From RGIG6353 sp964650465 (GTDB taxonomy: Bacteria > Bacillota > Clostridia > Oscillospirales > SIG627): a stretch of 49,872 nt of DNA. The stretch is from the NCBI GenBank assembly GCA_964650465.1, contig CAZYTA010000017.1, forward strand, positions 1-49,872, read 5' to 3'. The position numbers and the translations under genes were made by a program. Below, in pieces: positions 27,020 to 35,740 of the stretch; positions within the stretch are counted from its first letter, which is position 1, and each line of letters starts with the position of its first letter. The notes beneath the pieces were generated by a model, which saw nothing but the letters and a program-made list of their open reading frames with translations, was not told the origin of the DNA and did not search any database.

Positions 27020-28204
27020 TTAATGGTGGAAAAGTCTCATTCCTGTGAACGCCATAGTCATACCAAACTTGTCGCAGGTTTCTATTACCTGGTCATCACG
27101 CACTGAGCCTCCGGGCTCTGCAACGTAGCTTACACCGCTTCTCTTTGCACGTTCAATGTTATCACCAAAGGGGAAGAAGGCATCCGATGCAAGGCTGACA
27201 CCTGTAATTGAATCGAGGTATGCTCTCTTTTCTTCCTTGGTAAGTATCTCGGGCTTTTCCGAGAAAAATCTTTCCCATACACCGTCTGCAAGCACCTCTT
27301 CTGGCTCATCGGAAAGGTAGATATCAACACAGTTGTCTCTGTCCGCTCTCTTTACATCGGGAAGGAAGGGCAATGCAAGTGTCTTGGGATGCTGACGGAG
27401 ATGCCACAGGTCTGCCTTACTTCCTGCAAGACGTGTACAAAGTATTCTCGACTGCTGACCTGCGCCAACACCGATACACTGTCCGTCATATGCATAAGAA
27501 ACTGAATTTGACTGTGTGTATTTAAGTGTTATGAGAGCAATTATGAGGTCAATTGCTTTATCCTCGGGGAGCTCCTTATTTTTTGTAACTATATTTGAAA
27601 GAAGCTGGCGGTCAATCTTAAATTCGTTTCTGCCCTGTTCAAAAGTGATGCCGTATACCTGCTTATGCTCGATAGGGTCAGGCTTGTACTCAGGGTCAAT
27701 TTTAACAATATTGTAGCCGCCTTTTTTCTTGGTTTTAAGTATTTCAAGCGCTTCAGGCTCATAATCGGGAGCAATTATACCGTCAGAAACCTCTCTCTGA
27801 ATTATCTTAGCTGTTGTTACATCACATTTATCGGAAAGAGCTATCCAGTCACCAAAGGATGATTGACGGTCGGTTCCTCTTGCTCTGGCATATGCGCAAG
27901 CAAGGAGAGAATCGTCAAGCCCCTCAATATCATCAACAAAGCAAGCCTTTTTCAACGACTCGGGGAGTATTTTTCCTACTGCCGCAGAGGTGGGACTGAC
28001 ATGCTTGAAAGATGTTGCGGCAACCATTCCTGTTGCTTCCTTTATCTCCTTTACAAGCTGCCATGAGTTAAAAGCATCAAGAAAGTTTATGTAGCCGGGC
28101 TTTCCGTTGAGTATCTCTATGGGAAGCTGAGAACCATCGTGCATAAATATCTTTGCCGGCTTCTGGTTGGGGTTACAGCCGTATTTCAATTCAAATTCAG
28201 TCAT
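27020..28204 (-). CDS. Stand-alone AICAR transformylase (PurH transformylase domain)
   Basis: At 394 residues it matches only the folate-dependent transformylase part of PurH, converting AICAR and 10-formyl-THF to FAICAR. It begins directly with LKYGCNPNQKPAKIF, equivalent to the conserved LRYGENPHQ start of that domain, and has TSFKHVSPTSAAVG with the catalytic Lys-His pair. There is no MGS-fold IMP cyclohydrolase domain, so the last step is left to the PurO-like gene 11 bp upstream. This split arrangement is known in some Clostridia. It produces the activity that consumes ZMP, the ligand sensed by the riboswitch at the head of the cluster. Confidence 0.93.
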   Translation of the reverse strand: MTEFELKYGCNPNQKPAKIFMHDGSQLPIEILNGKPGYINFLDAFNSWQLVKEIKEATGMVAATSFKHVSPTSAAVGKILPESLKKACFVDDIEGLDDSLLACAYARARGTDRQSSFGDWIALSDKCDVTTAKIIQREVSDGIIAPDYEPEALEILKTKKKGGYNIVKIDPEYKPDPIEHKQVYGITFEQGRNEFKIDRQLLSNIVTKNKELPEDKAIDLIIALITLKYTQSNSVSYAYDGQCIGVGAGQQSRILCTRLAGSKADLWHLRQHPKTLALPFLPDVKRADRDNCVDIYLSDEPEEVLADGVWERFFSEKPEILTKEEKRAYLDSITGVSLASDAFFPFGDNIERAKRSGVSYVAEPGGSVRDDQVIETCDKFGMTMAFTGMRLFHH

Positions 28205-28215
28205 TTTACTGCTCC

Positions 28216-28938
28216 TTAATTGTTTTTATTAAAAATAAATTCGTTTGCCTTACCTGTTTCAAGGTCGACCTCTCTCACAAAGAGAGATACCTTGTTGTCG
28301 CTGTTGAGATTCGACCATACGATGTCTGCAAGCTCACCTGCGCTGTTGGGCAATGCCACTTCCTCGGGCTCACCGTAGAAGGAGGGAATGGGGTTTCCGT
28401 CGCACTTGTAGGTGTGTATAAAATGTCCTATACCGTTTCTGGGGGTATATGAGTAGAAGAAGCGGTTACAAACGCTTCCGTCTCCGTTGGCACTCTTGAG
28501 AATGGACATCTTATAGTGGAAGCATTTTTCACCATAATACAAGATAGCCGATATTCTGGGTGTAAAGTTGGGAGCGTCAGGCTCAAACTCTCTTGTGTGA
28601 AGTGCCTTTTCAAAGGAGAAGCCGTCCTCTCCGTGCTCCCTGATATAATTGTACACAGTATCGGTCTGGTCACCGTTGGTTACTATATCGGCACAGGGCA
28701 ATGAAAGGTAGGGGTTATAAATTATAAGGCTGGGGTCCTCAAGCTTGGACTCGTCAAACGCCTTTGTTCGCATTCCCCCGTCGTATCTCTCAAATATTCT
28801 GTTACGGCTGTTTGAGCTTCTTCCCATAATGAAGTAAGCTATCATAGCCTTGTTACCGTCCATACTTTTTCCCACAATTATTCCTCTGCCGGGATATGTA
28901 TTTTCGGATAACAGCTTTTTCAAATCAAATAATGCCAT
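28216..28938 (-). CDS. purO: IMP cyclohydrolase, PurO type
   Basis: A 240-residue protein with the PurO fold family signature (N-terminal YPGRGIIVGKSMDGNKAMIAYFIMGRSSNSRNR and later FTPRISAILY). It closes the ring of FAICAR to IMP. The family was first described from archaea and also occurs in Clostridia. The start at 28938 (MALFDLKKLL) has GGAGG 7 nt upstream; a longer frame to 28995 has none and would overlap the preceding gene. It lies 31 bp after the DUF4091 gene and 11 bp before the AICAR transformylase, with which it forms a functional replacement for PurH. Confidence 0.9.
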   Translation of the reverse strand: MALFDLKKLLSENTYPGRGIIVGKSMDGNKAMIAYFIMGRSSNSRNRIFERYDGGMRTKAFDESKLEDPSLIIYNPYLSLPCADIVTNGDQTDTVYNYIREHGEDGFSFEKALHTREFEPDAPNFTPRISAILYYGEKCFHYKMSILKSANGDGSVCNRFFYSYTPRNGIGHFIHTYKCDGNPIPSFYGEPEEVALPNSAGELADIVWSNLNSDNKVSLFVREVDLETGKANEFIFNKNN

Positions 28939-28969
28939 ATTAAGACCTCCGTTAACTTCCTTAATTCTT

Positions 28970-30697
28970 TTATGCCCTATTTCCCACCAAGGCACAAATG
29001 GTGTTATTTACATCTTCACGAAAAGCAAGAAGCTGATCGTTGCTTTTCGGTAACGTTTTATAATCTACCTTGCCGAAATGCTTTTCAACAAGCTCAAGGG
29101 CAGTCTTCCTTCCGCCAAGGCGCTCCAGAAGCTGAAGTGCCCTTATATCCACCATTCCGTCTCCGAATACTTTTTGACGGATGGAGGGATAAGCCACACC
29201 CTTCAGACCGGGGTATACTATAAAGGATGTTCCTGCCAGATAAGACATGTAGTTTGCCGTTGTAACAAACGGATTCGCTATGCAAAAGCTCAGATGGTCG
29301 TAATAGTAGTTATATCCCCAATGCAAAAATCCCTCTGCATTGGTGTAATACATCTGAATTCCAATAACTCGGTTGATGCGTGAGGGGGTGTTTATCAAGC
29401 GATTGCTTCTAGCGGCTTCGCCCTCTCCCGTGTAGTAGCACCATAAATGCTCACATTTTCCCACAAAATCCTTGATCATTGCAGTATATACGATGGGAAT
29501 GTCCGTAACCCCCTGCTCGTAAAACTCGTAGTGTGAAAGTGCATCGCCAAGCATTTGCCCCTCTAAATAAGGCTTTACGATAGAGGTTAAAAGTTTATAC
29601 TGCTCCAGATGTTGAACTCTTGGCTCGTCAGAAATATGGAACAGGACTTTTTTGTCAAGCCCCTCACTCTTAAAAAATTCCAATACCGACGGCAGATACG
29701 CCTTCAGAAAGGCTCTGTACCTTTTACCCTCCGCCTTTGTGTTCCAGCCGAATATCTGCTTTTCCTTACCGTCTGCGGTTGCCATTATTTTAGGTGCAAA
29801 CCTTGCTCCCCACTGGGAGAAAAGATGACAATGCTCAAATGATGTAATTCCGCAGCTGCGGCAGATATCTATATACCGCTTCATTTCGGAAAAATCAAAG
29901 GAGTAGACGTTGTCCTTCAGGGTAACCCTGACAAGCTGTACCGTCATACGATCCCGTCCTATCGGCGTATCAAGCTCGGGGGTAAATGCGGGAAGAAGCA
30001 TCATATTCATACCGTTTTTAACGGCAACAGACACTTGACTTCTGAATATCTCGTAAAATTTTTCTGAGAATACGGGTACGTCGTAATACTCCGCCAGAGA
30101 GTCGCAGTGGAACCAGTTAGTACAATAGGTCTTTTGCTTCGGCAAAAGCGCCGCGATCAAGCGTATTGAAACCGCGCATTCGCCAAGCGGCTCCCTTGAT
30201 TCCATCTGAAAAAATCTGAAGGTGACAGGGTAGGTTCCTGCCGTAAGACGCTTGCCGTCCTCGTTTACCGTGACCCAAAGGGCTTGATTACACTTATCCG
30301 ATGCATAAAGCGGTGCCTGATCGTCCTTTTCAAAACGCGCAAAATCTCTTTCGCTCGCTCCATAGCCCTCCACAAACTCCGGATTTGTTCTTTTCGGAAT
30401 CAAAACGTCCGGGCAAAGCTCTCGGAAGGGCTCGCCGTATTTGGGAACATGATTCATCGGAGAGATGGGAACGTTTTTTATGCCGTACAAGGAGATCGGT
30501 ATGTCGGAAACCACCTCGACTCCCACGTGCACGGGAGAAACACTTGCATTCTCCATACGGTAGGCTATCTGAAAATTAAGCGGCTCGTTACGCATAGCCG
30601 AAAAAGAGGTTATCTCCTTTCCGCTCACGTCTGTATCGTGAAATATTTTTTCCAAGGAGCTGACAGACACAGCCCTTAACGTCATCTTATCACTCAT
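28970..30697 (-). CDS. DUF4091 / GH123-like protein inside the purine cluster
   Basis: A 575-residue protein with an N-terminal beta-rich region (to about 190) and a C-terminal TIM-barrel-like part. The LFHISDEPR motif holds an Asp357-Glu358 pair in the place where GH123 N-acetylgalactosaminidases and DUF4091 proteins carry their catalytic acid pair. No signal peptide is present, so it is cytoplasmic as predicted. It starts 18 bp after purN and ends 31 bp before purO, so it is co-transcribed with purine genes although no purine role is known for the family. Its wording of codons looks somewhat more mixed than its neighbours, a subjective impression that would fit acquisition. Family call likely; substrate unknown. 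Confidence 0.8.
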   Translation of the reverse strand: MSDKMTLRAVSVSSLEKIFHDTDVSGKEITSFSAMRNEPLNFQIAYRMENASVSPVHVGVEVVSDIPISLYGIKNVPISPMNHVPKYGEPFRELCPDVLIPKRTNPEFVEGYGASERDFARFEKDDQAPLYASDKCNQALWVTVNEDGKRLTAGTYPVTFRFFQMESREPLGECAVSIRLIAALLPKQKTYCTNWFHCDSLAEYYDVPVFSEKFYEIFRSQVSVAVKNGMNMMLLPAFTPELDTPIGRDRMTVQLVRVTLKDNVYSFDFSEMKRYIDICRSCGITSFEHCHLFSQWGARFAPKIMATADGKEKQIFGWNTKAEGKRYRAFLKAYLPSVLEFFKSEGLDKKVLFHISDEPRVQHLEQYKLLTSIVKPYLEGQMLGDALSHYEFYEQGVTDIPIVYTAMIKDFVGKCEHLWCYYTGEGEAARSNRLINTPSRINRVIGIQMYYTNAEGFLHWGYNYYYDHLSFCIANPFVTTANYMSYLAGTSFIVYPGLKGVAYPSIRQKVFGDGMVDIRALQLLERLGGRKTALELVEKHFGKVDYKTLPKSNDQLLAFREDVNNTICALVGNRA

Positions 30698-30715
30698 AAC
30701 GGCTCCATTATATTT

Positions 30716-31324
30716 TTACTGACGGCTTGCAATTTCCTTTGCTACCTTTTCGGTTGCCTTTGGAAGTATTATCCATTCCGCCAACTGCATTACACGCTTC
30801 TGGAGGGTTTCGGGTGTGTCACCTTCCTCTACGTCTACAGCCTTTTGCATTATTATTTTTCCGCCGTCGGGGATTTCATTTACAAAATGCACGGTAGCAC
30901 CCGTCACTTTTACTCCCTTTTCAAGAGCCGCCTCGTGAACGTGAAGTCCCCAATATCCCTTGCCGCAAAACGAGGGAATAAGTGAAGGATGAATGTTGAT
31001 TATCCTTTCGGGGTAGCGGTCCGTAAAGCTCTTTGTAAGTATGGACATAAAGCCTGCAAGGACAATAAGGTCGATATTCTCCTCGTTGAGTATTTCAACA
31101 ACCTTTTCTTCAAAGGCTTCCTGGCTGCCAAGCTCTTTTTTCAGCACTACCGCAGTCTTGATGCCCGCGTTTTTGGCACGCTCAAGGGCATATGCGCCCG
31201 AGGCGTTGGAAAGCACCAGCGCAATCTCTCCGCTGGGTATCTCCCCTCTTTTTTCGGCATCTATCAACGCCTGCAAATTCGTTCCGCCACCCGAAACAAA
31301 TACCGCTATCTTTATCTTCTTCAT
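30716..31324 (-). CDS. purN: Phosphoribosylglycinamide formyltransferase
   Basis: A 202-residue GAR transformylase using 10-formyl-THF. The catalytic residues are all in place: Asn110 and His112 in INIHPSLIPSF and Asp153 in EIPDGG. The N-terminal phosphate loop SGGGTNLQAL is intact. The start is 9 bp after the purM stop, the usual purM-purN order. Confidence 0.97.
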   Translation of the reverse strand: MKKIKIAVFVSGGGTNLQALIDAEKRGEIPSGEIALVLSNASGAYALERAKNAGIKTAVVLKKELGSQEAFEEKVVEILNEENIDLIVLAGFMSILTKSFTDRYPERIINIHPSLIPSFCGKGYWGLHVHEAALEKGVKVTGATVHFVNEIPDGGKIIMQKAVDVEEGDTPETLQKRVMQLAEWIILPKATEKVAKEIASRQ

Positions 31325-31333
31325 AGCTTTTCC

Positions 31334-32380
31334 TTATATCAGCTTTATCTTTTCGCTGTCGTCCTTGATGATCTTACCGATAACATAAGCATCCTCACCC
31401 TGAGCCTTGAGTATCTCAAGAGCCGTGTCAACCTGGTTGACAGGAACAACGATACTCATACCAACACCCATATTAAAGGTGTTAAACATATCATGCTCGG
31501 GAATGTTACCTGTTTTTGCTATAAGGTCAAAAAGAGGAAGAACTCTGACATCATCTTTCTTTATCTCAGCGCAAAGACCGTCGGGAATGGAGCGGGGAAT
31601 ATTCTCATAGAAGCCGCCGCCCGTTATGTGTGAGATTCCCTTTACCTGTACCTTTTCAAGAAGCGCAAGCACAGGCTTTACATATATTTTTGTAGGGGTG
31701 AGAAGTGCCTCGCCAAGACTCTTTCCGCCAAGCTCGGCAATAGGAGTTTTAAGGTCAGCCTTTTCTACATCAAACACCTTTCTGACAAGAGAAAATCCGT
31801 TTGAATGTACTCCCGATGAAGGAAGTGCAATTACTACATCGCCTTCAGCCATCTTTGTGTTGTCAATTACCTTTTCTCTGTCAACAAGACCTACCGCAAA
31901 GCCTGCAAGGTCGTATTCATCGACAGGATAAAATCCGGGCATTTCCGCTGTTTCTCCGCCGATAAGTGCCGCTCCTGACATTACACAGCCCTCGGCTACA
32001 CCGGATACGATATCAGCTATCTTTTCAGGTACGTTTTTACCGCATGCAATGTAATCAAGGAAGAACAGGGGTGCCGCACCGCAGCAAATAACATCATTTA
32101 CACACATTGCCACGCAATCGATACCTACAGTATCATGCTTATCCATTAAAAAGGCTATCTTAAGTTTTGTTCCTACACCGTCTGTACCGCTGACGAGCAC
32201 AGGACTCTTCATGCCTGTAAGGTTGGGAACAAACAGTCCGCCGAAGCCTCCGATATCTGTCATCGAGCCCTCGTTCTGTGTTCTTGCTATGTGCTTTTTC
32301 ATAAGCTCTACAGCCTTGTAGCCCGCTGTTATATCAACACCCGCCGCTGCATAGCTTTCAGAATTAGATTTATATTCCAT
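31334..32380 (-). CDS. purM: Phosphoribosylformylglycinamidine cyclo-ligase (AIR synthetase)
   Basis: A 348-residue enzyme closing the imidazole ring to give AIR. It has SYAAAGVDITAGYKAVELMK at the start, SGTDGVGTKLKIAF, IGGETAEMPGFY and HITGGGFYENIPR, as in the PurM family. AAAGGAG lies 5 nt before the ATG. Just upstream is a CAAGGGCAGAGCCCTTG hairpin from the dispersed repeat set. Confidence 0.97.
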   Translation of the reverse strand: MEYKSNSESYAAAGVDITAGYKAVELMKKHIARTQNEGSMTDIGGFGGLFVPNLTGMKSPVLVSGTDGVGTKLKIAFLMDKHDTVGIDCVAMCVNDVICCGAAPLFFLDYIACGKNVPEKIADIVSGVAEGCVMSGAALIGGETAEMPGFYPVDEYDLAGFAVGLVDREKVIDNTKMAEGDVVIALPSSGVHSNGFSLVRKVFDVEKADLKTPIAELGGKSLGEALLTPTKIYVKPVLALLEKVQVKGISHITGGGFYENIPRSIPDGLCAEIKKDDVRVLPLFDLIAKTGNIPEHDMFNTFNMGVGMSIVVPVNQVDTALEILKAQGEDAYVIGKIIKDDSEKIKLI

Positions 32381-32550
32381 TTCATTCTCCTTTTTTCAAG
32401 GGCTCTGCCCTTGAAACCCGCTTAAAAACTTTTTATGTGAATTTTTTCTGCCCGGCAAAGTGCTTGCAGAAATCCGTTGATGGCAGATTTGCCAAGCAAA
32501 TCAACCACACCTCTTCGCTTTTCGCTCTTCACTGAATAACGGCACCGCCG
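32381..32550. repeat. Dispersed repeat module between purF and purM (short copy C)
   Basis: On the minus strand, the piece after the purF-like stop repeats the order seen after purE and purD (GTGAAGAGCGAAAAGCGAAG, then GGTTGATTTGCTTGGC, then the CTGCAAGCAC stretch). It then switches to TTTAAGCGGGTTTCAAGGGC and the hairpin CAAGGGCAGAGCCCTTG before purM. Confidence 0.75.
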
Positions 32551-33966
32551 TTATTCCTTCCCTGTCCAGCAATATGTGCACAGCTCTTCCTCACCAAAGC
32601 CTATTGCCTTGACAATGCCCTCAAGAGTCTGATATTCAAGAGAGGCAAAGCCGAATTTTTCACATATCTTCTGTCTGAGCTTCTTTCCTCTCTCTGTAGA
32701 GGGGTCTGAGTACTCCTTGATGTACTTTTCGCCGTCCTCGCCTTCAAGCTCCAGAATAATACGTCTTGCAATAAAATCGTATTCCGAAGAAGCTCTTGTG
32801 AAATTGAGAAACTTACAGCCGTACATTATAGGCGGACATGCAGAGCGCATATGGACTTCCTTCGCTCCGTTTTCATACAGAAATTCTACTGTCTCCTGAA
32901 GCTGTGTACCTCGCACTATCGAATCGTCAACGAGAAGCATCTTTTTGTTTTCGATAAAATCGTGTACGGGTATCTGCTTCATCTTGGCAATTCTCGCTCT
33001 CTGCGCCTTGCTGGAAGGCATAAATGAACGAGGCCATGTCGGTGTATATTTAATAAAGGGTCTTGTAAATGGTATCTTTGACCTGTTGGCGTATCCGATG
33101 GCGTGCGGTGTTCCCGAATCGGGCACACCCGAAACCGAATCAATCTCCAGCTTACCGTCATTTTCAGCCATTATCTCGCCGTTACGAGTTCTCATTACCT
33201 CTACATTTACACCGTCATAGCTGGATGCAGGGTAGCCGTAATACGCCCACAGGAAAGAACACATCTTCTTGCAATTATGTCCCTCTGCAAGAACAGTAAT
33301 CCCATCAGGTGACAGCTTAACTATCTCTCCCGGCGCAAGATCGCGCACCTTTTCATAACCCAGCTTTGTAAAAGAATAGGTTTCAAAAGCCGCACAATAT
33401 CCATCCTCGTCCCGTCCGATTGACAGCGGCAGTCTTCCGCATTTGTCACGAGCGGTAATGATAGTACCGTCCGATTTCAATATGAGAATAAGTGCCGTAC
33501 CGTCAATTACCTTTTGTGCAAATCTGATACCTTCAACAAAATCCTCTTTTATATCGATAAGCGCAGACACAAGCTCTGTGGTAGTTATCTTTCCTCCGCT
33601 CAGCGAGTCAAAGTGATAACCGCCTTTTTTGTGAAAATGCTCCTCGATTATTTCCTCAACATTATTAATCCTGCCTACAGTTGCAATAGCATATGTACCA
33701 AGACCCGAGCGGACAAGCTGAGGCTGTGGGTCGCTGTCGCTTATAACTCCGATACAGGATGTACCCTTCATATCGTTAAGTACATTGTCAAACTTTGTTC
33801 TGAAAGGCGAGTTTTCTATATTGTGGATATCTCTTGTAAAGCCGTCCTCACTGTCCCATGATACCATACCTCCTCGGCGGGTGCCGAGATGGGAATGGTA
33901 GTCCGTACCGAAGAAAACATCGGATACAGCGTCTCTTTTTGATGACAGTCCGAAAAATCCTCCCAT
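32551..33966 (-). CDS. PurF-like amidophosphoribosyltransferase with degenerate glutaminase domain
   Basis: A 471-residue PurF homolog. The phosphoribosyltransferase half is well kept: SGVPDSGTPHAIGYANRS, the PRPP loop LLVDDSIVRGTQLQ (about 345-355), and cysteines aligning with the B. subtilis iron-sulfur ligands (MCSFLWAYYG, MYGCKF, and Cys463/Cys466 in LCTYCWTGKE). The N-terminal half starts MGGFFGLSS, so the nucleophile Cys of CGVFG is glycine. The glutamine-binding HVRYAT and HNGN blocks are also replaced (ISDSDPQPQ, TVGRIN). An in-frame TAA four codons upstream, which is the purC stop, excludes a longer start with Cys. It may work with free ammonia or a separate glutaminase, or another PurF may exist elsewhere. 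Confidence 0.88.
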   Translation of the reverse strand: MGGFFGLSSKRDAVSDVFFGTDYHSHLGTRRGGMVSWDSEDGFTRDIHNIENSPFRTKFDNVLNDMKGTSCIGVISDSDPQPQLVRSGLGTYAIATVGRINNVEEIIEEHFHKKGGYHFDSLSGGKITTTELVSALIDIKEDFVEGIRFAQKVIDGTALILILKSDGTIITARDKCGRLPLSIGRDEDGYCAAFETYSFTKLGYEKVRDLAPGEIVKLSPDGITVLAEGHNCKKMCSFLWAYYGYPASSYDGVNVEVMRTRNGEIMAENDGKLEIDSVSGVPDSGTPHAIGYANRSKIPFTRPFIKYTPTWPRSFMPSSKAQRARIAKMKQIPVHDFIENKKMLLVDDSIVRGTQLQETVEFLYENGAKEVHMRSACPPIMYGCKFLNFTRASSEYDFIARRIILELEGEDGEKYIKEYSDPSTERGKKLRQKICEKFGFASLEYQTLEGIVKAIGFGEEELCTYCWTGKE

Positions 33967-33975
33967 TACGCCCTC

Positions 33976-34665
33976 TTATCTTGCTGAGAAGAAGAGGTCG
34001 GAAAGGCTCATAGGATCGATATACTCGCCGTCCTTATATACTCTCATATTGCCTGAAGCAATCTCGTCAATGAGAATTACCTCGTCTCCGTTGTAGCCAA
34101 ATTCAAACTTAATATCATAAAGGTCAAGACCAAGCTCCGCAAGGTCGTCAGAAATAATCTTGGTTATCTTCTGTGTCATATCCTTGACGTCATCATACTG
34201 CTTTTCGCTCATAACGCCAAGCACTGCAAGTCCGTCCTTTGTTACAAGGGGATCGCCCTTCTCGTCATTCTTGAAGGTCATTTCAACATAGTAAGGAAGC
34301 TCTGCGCCCTCTTCTACATATTCACCGTAGCGGCGGAAAAAGCTGCCTACAGCTCTCTTGCGGCAGATTACTTCAAGACCCTTACCAAACACTTTTCCGG
34401 GGAGAACCTCCATGGTAGTGTTGTCAATATCTGCCGAAACATAATGTGTTTTAATACCTGCTTCCTTGAGCTTTTCAAAGTAGTAAACAGACATTCTGAG
34501 ATTTACCTTGCCTACGCCCTCTATCTGAAGTCCTACGGTATTTGCTCCGGGGTCGAACACTCCGTCGGCACCTGTGCAATCATCCTTGAACTTAAGAAGT
34601 ACGTTTCCGTTATCAAGCTGAAATACATCCTTTGTCTTACCTGTGTAAATCTTAGTCATTGCCAT
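33976..34665 (-). CDS. purC: SAICAR synthetase
   Basis: A 229-residue enzyme joining CAIR and aspartate. MTKIYTGKTKDVFQL at the N-terminus, KDDCTGADG, and RKRAVGSFFRRYG are family hallmarks. GGAG lies 8 nt before the ATG. It ends 9 bp before the PurF-like gene. The upstream stretch has the shared CCCAAAAGACACACCGTA cassette also found before yicC, the HIT gene and the plus-strand sugar genes. Confidence 0.96.
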   Translation of the reverse strand: MAMTKIYTGKTKDVFQLDNGNVLLKFKDDCTGADGVFDPGANTVGLQIEGVGKVNLRMSVYYFEKLKEAGIKTHYVSADIDNTTMEVLPGKVFGKGLEVICRKRAVGSFFRRYGEYVEEGAELPYYVEMTFKNDEKGDPLVTKDGLAVLGVMSEKQYDDVKDMTQKITKIISDDLAELGLDLYDIKFEFGYNGDEVILIDEIASGNMRVYKDGEYIDPMSLSDLFFSAR

Positions 34666-35180
34666 AATTATATCTCCTTTTATTTATGTTATCTTACGGT
34701 GTGTCTTTTGGGCGTAAACCAAGGCTCTGCCTTGGAACCGCTTAAACCCTTTTTATAGAAAAATTTGCTTATTTGATGTTCGCTTACGCTCACGATTTTA
34801 TTGGTAAATTTTTATTTTACTCAAGAAAATGCTTCGCATTTTTTCGTAATAAAAAGGGTTTAAGAATGCCAAAAATTTTTGATGTGAAATTATGATTTGT
34901 AAAGGTTGAAAACACCACCAAAGAACGTTTCCTCGCTTCGCTCACAGCACCTTAGGTTTTCTTACATTAACTGTATGCGGCGGGAGGGGAAACCCCTCCC
35001 CTACAGTTAAATATTGTAAAAAGTCTACTGTAGGAGAGCCGTCTCGGCTCCCGTTGCTATGCAACAAACAAGCTTAATCTCACCGTCTGCAATTTTTCTG
35101 CACAGCGAAGCGCCTGCAGAATCCATCAATAGCAGATTTGCGAAGCAAATCAACCGTATCTCTTCGCTTTTCACTCTTCA
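34666..35180. repeat. Repeat-rich gap between purE and purC (5' cassette plus copy B)
   Basis: No gene is supported. Nearest to purC (34684-34735) is the minus-strand cassette CCAAGGCAGAGCCTTGG, GTTTACGCCC, AAAAGACACACCGTAAGATA, ACAT, then the ribosome site. The 34750-34870 part contains the palindromic halves AAACCCTTTTTA and TAAAAAGGGTTT about 100 bp apart. From 34911 to 35180 lies copy B of the module also found after purD, including GGAGAGCCGTCTCGGCTCCC, TACTGTAG and GAAGCGCCTGCAGAATCCAT. Confidence 0.8.
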
Positions 35181-35681
35181 CTATTCACTAAAATTAAATC
35201 TCTCACCTGCTGCTTTGTTCTTCTCCAAAACAGCCTTTGTATTGTCAGCACGCTTCTTTTCAAGCTTCTCGCGAAGCACATCATCTGTAATCGCAAACAT
35301 TTCAGCGCAGAGAAGCGCCGCATTCACTCCGCCGCCTATTGCCACTGTAGCTACAGGAATACCCGAGGGCATCATAACCGTTGACAAAAGTGCGTCCATT
35401 CCGCCAAGGTCTCCCGATTTGACCGGAATTCCCACGACGGGAAGTGTTGTATTTGCCGCAATAGCACCTGCAAGATGTGCCGCCATACCTGCCGCCGCAA
35501 TTATTGCGCCGTACCCGTCAGCTCTTGCATTTACTGCAAGCTCACGAGCTTCCTCAGGAGTACGGTGAGCAGAAAGTATATGCACCGTTGCGGGAATTTC
35601 AAGCTCCTTGAGAGTGTTATACGCCTTTTCGGCTACGGGCATATCGCTGTCCGAGCCTATTATTATAGCTACTTTTTTCAT
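35181..35681 (-). CDS. purE: N5-CAIR mutase (PurE)
   Basis: A 166-residue class I PurE, first gene behind the ZTP riboswitch. The N-terminus MKKVAIIIGSDSDMPVAEKA, ILSAHRTPE and AGMAAHLAGAIA are diagnostic. No purK is present in the window; class I PurE normally needs PurK's N5-CAIR, so purK should lie elsewhere. GGAG lies 7 nt upstream of the ATG. Confidence 0.97.
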   Translation of the reverse strand: MKKVAIIIGSDSDMPVAEKAYNTLKELEIPATVHILSAHRTPEEARELAVNARADGYGAIIAAAGMAAHLAGAIAANTTLPVVGIPVKSGDLGGMDALLSTVMMPSGIPVATVAIGGGVNAALLCAEMFAITDDVLREKLEKKRADNTKAVLEKNKAAGERFNFSE

Positions 35682-35740
35682 AAATACTCCATATTAAGTG
35701 TTTTTTATTTATACCGTCAAAGCTTTTTTGACAGGCTGCG

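Noticed and set aside
34684..34735. The shared cassette as a promoter
   Set aside because: TTTACA-like and GATAA-like boxes can be found, but the spacing is irregular between copies and the -10 would lie almost on the ribosome site.
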